Shown here piece by piece: positions 5,340 through 7,367 of a DNA stretch of 7,367 bases. Position numbers and translations under genes: made by a program. Location of the stretch: contig JAJYBT010000108.1 in assembly GCA_021778875.1 (NCBI GenBank), positions 1 to 7,367 on the forward strand, in the 5' to 3' direction. How positions within the stretch are numbered: position 1 is the stretch's first letter; every line of letters begins with the position of its first letter. Source of the stretch: Acidobacteriota bacterium (GTDB lineage: Bacteria > Acidobacteriota > Terriglobia > Terriglobales > Acidobacteriaceae). The notes under the pieces are model-generated. The model was not told the DNA's origin. It saw only the letters and a list, made by a program, of their open reading frames with translations, and ran no database searches.

Positions 5340-6314
5340 ATGCTGCGGAAACGCTACTACATACTTTTTGTATCCAGAGACGAAGACGGGCGAGTACGCA
5401 AAATTCCTTTGCCTCTGCACTATGTGTACGGCTTTGTGGCCGCGGCGGTGGTGGGTGCGTTCACCATCGTGGGACTGGCCGGATCGTACACGCGCATGTT
5501 GCTCAAAACAGAGAGCTTTAACCAGGTGCGGCAGGAGCGCGAGACGCTGCGCGAGAACTACAAGCACATGGCGCAGATTGCGCATGACCGCGACGTGCAG
5601 GTGGCGTCGCTGGGCGCTCTGGCCAGTGAGGTGACGGCGCTCTACGGGCTCCGGCAGAACCGGCTGACGGCGGCCAAGTCCGCTGCGGCAGGCGCGGCCT
5701 CGGCACCCACGCCGCAGTCGCTGGCGCTCACCGACAACGTGAATCAGCAGACTGTGAAGATGTCGATTGACCAGTTCTACGCGCTGCGGGCGCAGGCCAT
5801 GTCCGGCCGTGTTTCCCGCGCGCTGGAGGGCGGCCTGACGCCGAGCTTTGCGGGCGACTGGACCCAGTTGGCCGATGCTCCGGCGCTGTGGCCGATTGAG
5901 GGCCGCGTAACCTCCAGCTTTGGCGAGCGCGAAGATCCGCTGAACGGCGAGGGCGCGTTCCACCCGGGCATCGATATCTCCGCTCCCTTTGGAACGCCGG
6001 TTCGCGCCGCTGCCGATGGCGACGTGACCGGAGCGCAGATGGGCTCCGGCTATGGCCGCGAGGTGGTGCTGGACCATGGCCACGATGTGCGCACGGTGTA
6101 TGCCCATCTTTCCGCGGTGGCCGTGCTGCCGGGCCAGCATGTAACCTGCGGGCAGGTGATTGGCTACGTGGGCGAGACGGGCCGCGCTACCGGTCCGCAC
6201 CTTCACTACGAGGTGCGCGTGCACAACGTGCCGGTCAATCCGCACAAGTACCTGCGCAACACCTACGAGCAGGCCGCGCTGGACGGAACCACGACGACCA
6301 CCACCAAGAATTGA
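5340..6314 (+). CDS. Membrane-anchored M23 family (LytM-type) metallopeptidase
   Basis: This 324-residue protein is of the type that cleaves, or helps activate cleavage of, peptide cross-links in peptidoglycan. A short basic cytoplasmic N-terminus (MLRKRYYILFVSRDEDGRVRK) precedes one membrane segment (about 28-48). A probable coiled coil follows (about 54-105, rich in Glu/Arg/Gln and hydrophobic heptads), then an Ala/Ser/Pro linker (110-130) and the C-terminal M23 domain (about 184-305). The zinc ligands H208 and D212 (HPGID) and H289 (HLHYE), and the catalytic histidines H256 (YAHLS) and H287, are all present, so it should be active rather than a degenerate NlpD/EnvC-type activator. The tail ends in a Thr-rich run. 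The ATG at 5340 follows AAGGAAGGA with a 2-nt gap to the end of that purine run and begins the conserved basic segment; the longer frame from 5223 lies in the leader. It stands alone between its own promoter and terminator and is divergent from thiL. Substrate specificity is not readable. Confidence 0.92.
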   Translation: MLRKRYYILFVSRDEDGRVRKIPLPLHYVYGFVAAAVVGAFTIVGLAGSYTRMLLKTESFNQVRQERETLRENYKHMAQIAHDRDVQVASLGALASEVTALYGLRQNRLTAAKSAAAGAASAPTPQSLALTDNVNQQTVKMSIDQFYALRAQAMSGRVSRALEGGLTPSFAGDWTQLADAPALWPIEGRVTSSFGEREDPLNGEGAFHPGIDISAPFGTPVRAAADGDVTGAQMGSGYGREVVLDHGHDVRTVYAHLSAVAVLPGQHVTCGQVIGYVGETGRATGPHLHYEVRVHNVPVNPHKYLRNTYEQAALDGTTTTTTKN

Positions 6315-6337
6315 CGCCGGCGCGCATGCGCCATGCG

Positions 6338-6370
6338 GACGGCTCCCCCAGGCGGGAGCCGTCTTTGTTT
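6338..6370 (+). terminator. Intrinsic terminator of the M23 peptidase gene
   Basis: GACGGCTCCC (6338-6347) and GGGAGCCGTC (6354-6363) form a perfect 10-bp stem with a 6-nt loop, followed directly by TTTGTTT (6364-6370). It begins 24 nt after the stop codon. This is a standard rho-independent terminator and separates the peptidase from the glycosidase gene. Confidence 0.92.
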
Positions 6371-6401
6371 GCGCGCAATATCTCTGAAATTTCCGGCGGG
6401 C

Positions 6402-6431
6402 GTGACGGATCTTCCGCAGTGCTGATATCGT
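6402..6431 (+). promoter_or_regulatory. Possible promoter of the GH5 gene
   Basis: GTGACG (6402-6407) and TATCGT (6426-6431) each match four of six sigma-70 positions and are 18 bp apart, in the 100-bp gap between the terminator and the GH5 start. Transcription would begin near 6438, about 33 nt before the ATG. The gene needs its own promoter because a strong terminator precedes it. The exact boxes are uncertain. Confidence 0.35.
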
Positions 6432-6470
6432 TCCCGTGTTCGATTTTTAGCATTTTCGGAGGGAATCTCT

Positions 6471-7367
6471 ATGTTGCGCCGTCTTTTCGTTTGCTTTGTC
6501 TGTCTTGCCTGCGCTCTGCCGTTGCTGGCGCAGGATCGATCGCACGATCTGCAGATCGCCTTTGCCCGCGCACAGCATTTGCGGCATGGCATCAACGCAT
6601 CGCAATGGTTTGCACAGTCGCCCCAGGATTACTCTGCTGCGCGCACCAGCCGCTACACGGACGCGTCGGATATTGCACTCATGGCGCGCCTGGGCTTTGA
6701 CAACGTTCGCCTGAGCATTGATCCCGCGCCGCTGGAGCAGGGTGCGCGCGGCGCAGACGGCATGAATCAGGAGTTTCTGGCTCGCGTGGATGCCGCCGTG
6801 GACGACATGCTTGCCCAGGGGCTTGCGGTGCAGATTGATCTGCACCCGGAAAGCAGCTACAAGCAGCAGGTGCGCGACAACAACACGGCCGTGGACCGCT
6901 ACGTAATGCTGTGGCGCCGCTTGGCCGCGCACTACGCCTCGCGCAACCCTGACCTGATTTTCTTTGAGGTGATGAACGAGCCCGAGGTGCGCGATCCCTA
7001 CCGGTGGGAGGGCATCCAGGACCGCGTGGTGGCAGCCGTGCGCCAGGCGGCTCCGCACAACACCATTATCGCCACCGGCCCCAACTACTCCGACATTGTG
7101 GATCTGCTGGCCATGCATCCGCTGGACGACGGCAACGTGATCTACAACTTCCACTTCTACGATCCGCACACCTTTACCCATCAGGGTGCGAGCTGGGGCC
7201 TGCCCTGGTGGAGCTATACCCACGGCATTCCGTATCCCGCATCGGAGTCGTCCATGGCCGCCATTCTGCCGCAGGTGCCCGATGCCGCCAGCCGCTTTGA
7301 TCTGGAGAACTACTGGCTCGACCATTGGGACGGCCACCGCATCCGTATGCTGATCGACGAGGCAGCC
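6471..7367 (+). CDS. Secreted glycoside hydrolase family 5 (endoglucanase-like), 3' end outside window
   Basis: The first 299 codons of a secreted (beta/alpha)8-barrel glycosidase are visible, with the frame open to the right edge. GGAGGG (6458-6463) lies 7 nt before the ATG. Residues 1-20 are a signal peptide (LRR, a hydrophobic Cys/Val/Leu core, LLA|Q). The mature part shows the clan GH-A and GH5 pattern: HGINASQWF (39-47), VRLSIDP (79-85), DLHPE (123-127), the acid/base E170 in FEVMNEPE (165-172), and VIYNFHFYDPHTFTHQG (223-239). The nucleophile glutamate on strand 7 lies beyond 7367. The YNFHFYDPHTFTHQ segment is typical of bacterial GH5 'cellulase' annotations, so endo-beta-1,4-glucanase is the first guess, but mannanase, xyloglucanase or exo-activity is possible. 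It follows the M23 terminator and has no partner gene in view. Family assignment is firm; substrate is not. Confidence 0.9.
   Translation, partial: MLRRLFVCFVCLACALPLLAQDRSHDLQIAFARAQHLRHGINASQWFAQSPQDYSAARTSRYTDASDIALMARLGFDNVRLSIDPAPLEQGARGADGMNQEFLARVDAAVDDMLAQGLAVQIDLHPESSYKQQVRDNNTAVDRYVMLWRRLAAHYASRNPDLIFFEVMNEPEVRDPYRWEGIQDRVVAAVRQAAPHNTIIATGPNYSDIVDLLAMHPLDDGNVIYNFHFYDPHTFTHQGASWGLPWWSYTHGIPYPASESSMAAILPQVPDAASRFDLENYWLDHWDGHRIRMLIDEAA

Noticed and set aside
6386..6393. GAAATTTC palindrome upstream of the GH5 gene as an operator
   Set aside because: 8 bp is too short to separate from chance, and it lies upstream of the predicted -35 without a partner site.
1..7367. Mobile element, CRISPR array, defence system or biosynthetic cluster
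   Set aside because: No transposase or integrase, no regular repeats, no tRNA-flanked insertion, and uniform base composition. All recognised genes are housekeeping or carbohydrate-active.

Overview
The window is a high-GC, gene-dense bacterial chromosome segment with ordinary vertical-looking gene content and no mobile element, tRNA or rRNA, or CRISPR array. The combination of genes (a histidine methyltransferase for ergothioneine, a plant-type GH27 alpha-galactosidase, a GH5 glycosidase, thiL-gltX, and a hypothetical protein of a type I associate with Acidobacteriia) suggests an acidobacterium of the Terriglobales/Acidobacteriaceae kind. That placement is an inference from protein style and was not tested by a search.

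Layout from left to right. 1-452 (+): the C-terminal half of EgtD. 453-550: a short convergent gap with a strong GC-rich hairpin. 551-5093 (all -): read in transcription order, thiL (thiamine-phosphate kinase), gltX (glutamyl-tRNA synthetase), a 195-residue protein of unknown function that starts 4 nt after gltX, and a secreted GH27 alpha-galactosidase. The last has its own likely promoter and an operator-like palindrome just before its Shine-Dalgarno sequence. 5094-5339: a 246-bp divergent intergenic region holding two perfect palindromes, a likely promoter for the rightward gene, and a leader of about 125 nt rich in potential hairpins. 5340-6314 (+): a membrane-anchored M23 (LytM-type) peptidase, closed by a textbook intrinsic terminator. 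6471-7367 (+): a secreted GH5 glycosidase that runs off the right edge before its nucleophile glutamate.

The genes do not form one pathway. thiL, gltX and the M23 peptidase are housekeeping functions (cofactor synthesis, translation, cell-wall remodelling), egtD makes the ergothioneine precursor hercynine, and the two secreted glycosidases point to use of plant or microbial polysaccharides. I see no convincing new multi-gene system. The items most worth a second look are the structured leader of the M23 gene, the operator-like palindrome of the alpha-galactosidase gene, the paired palindromes upstream of thiL, and the unassigned protein coupled to gltX.
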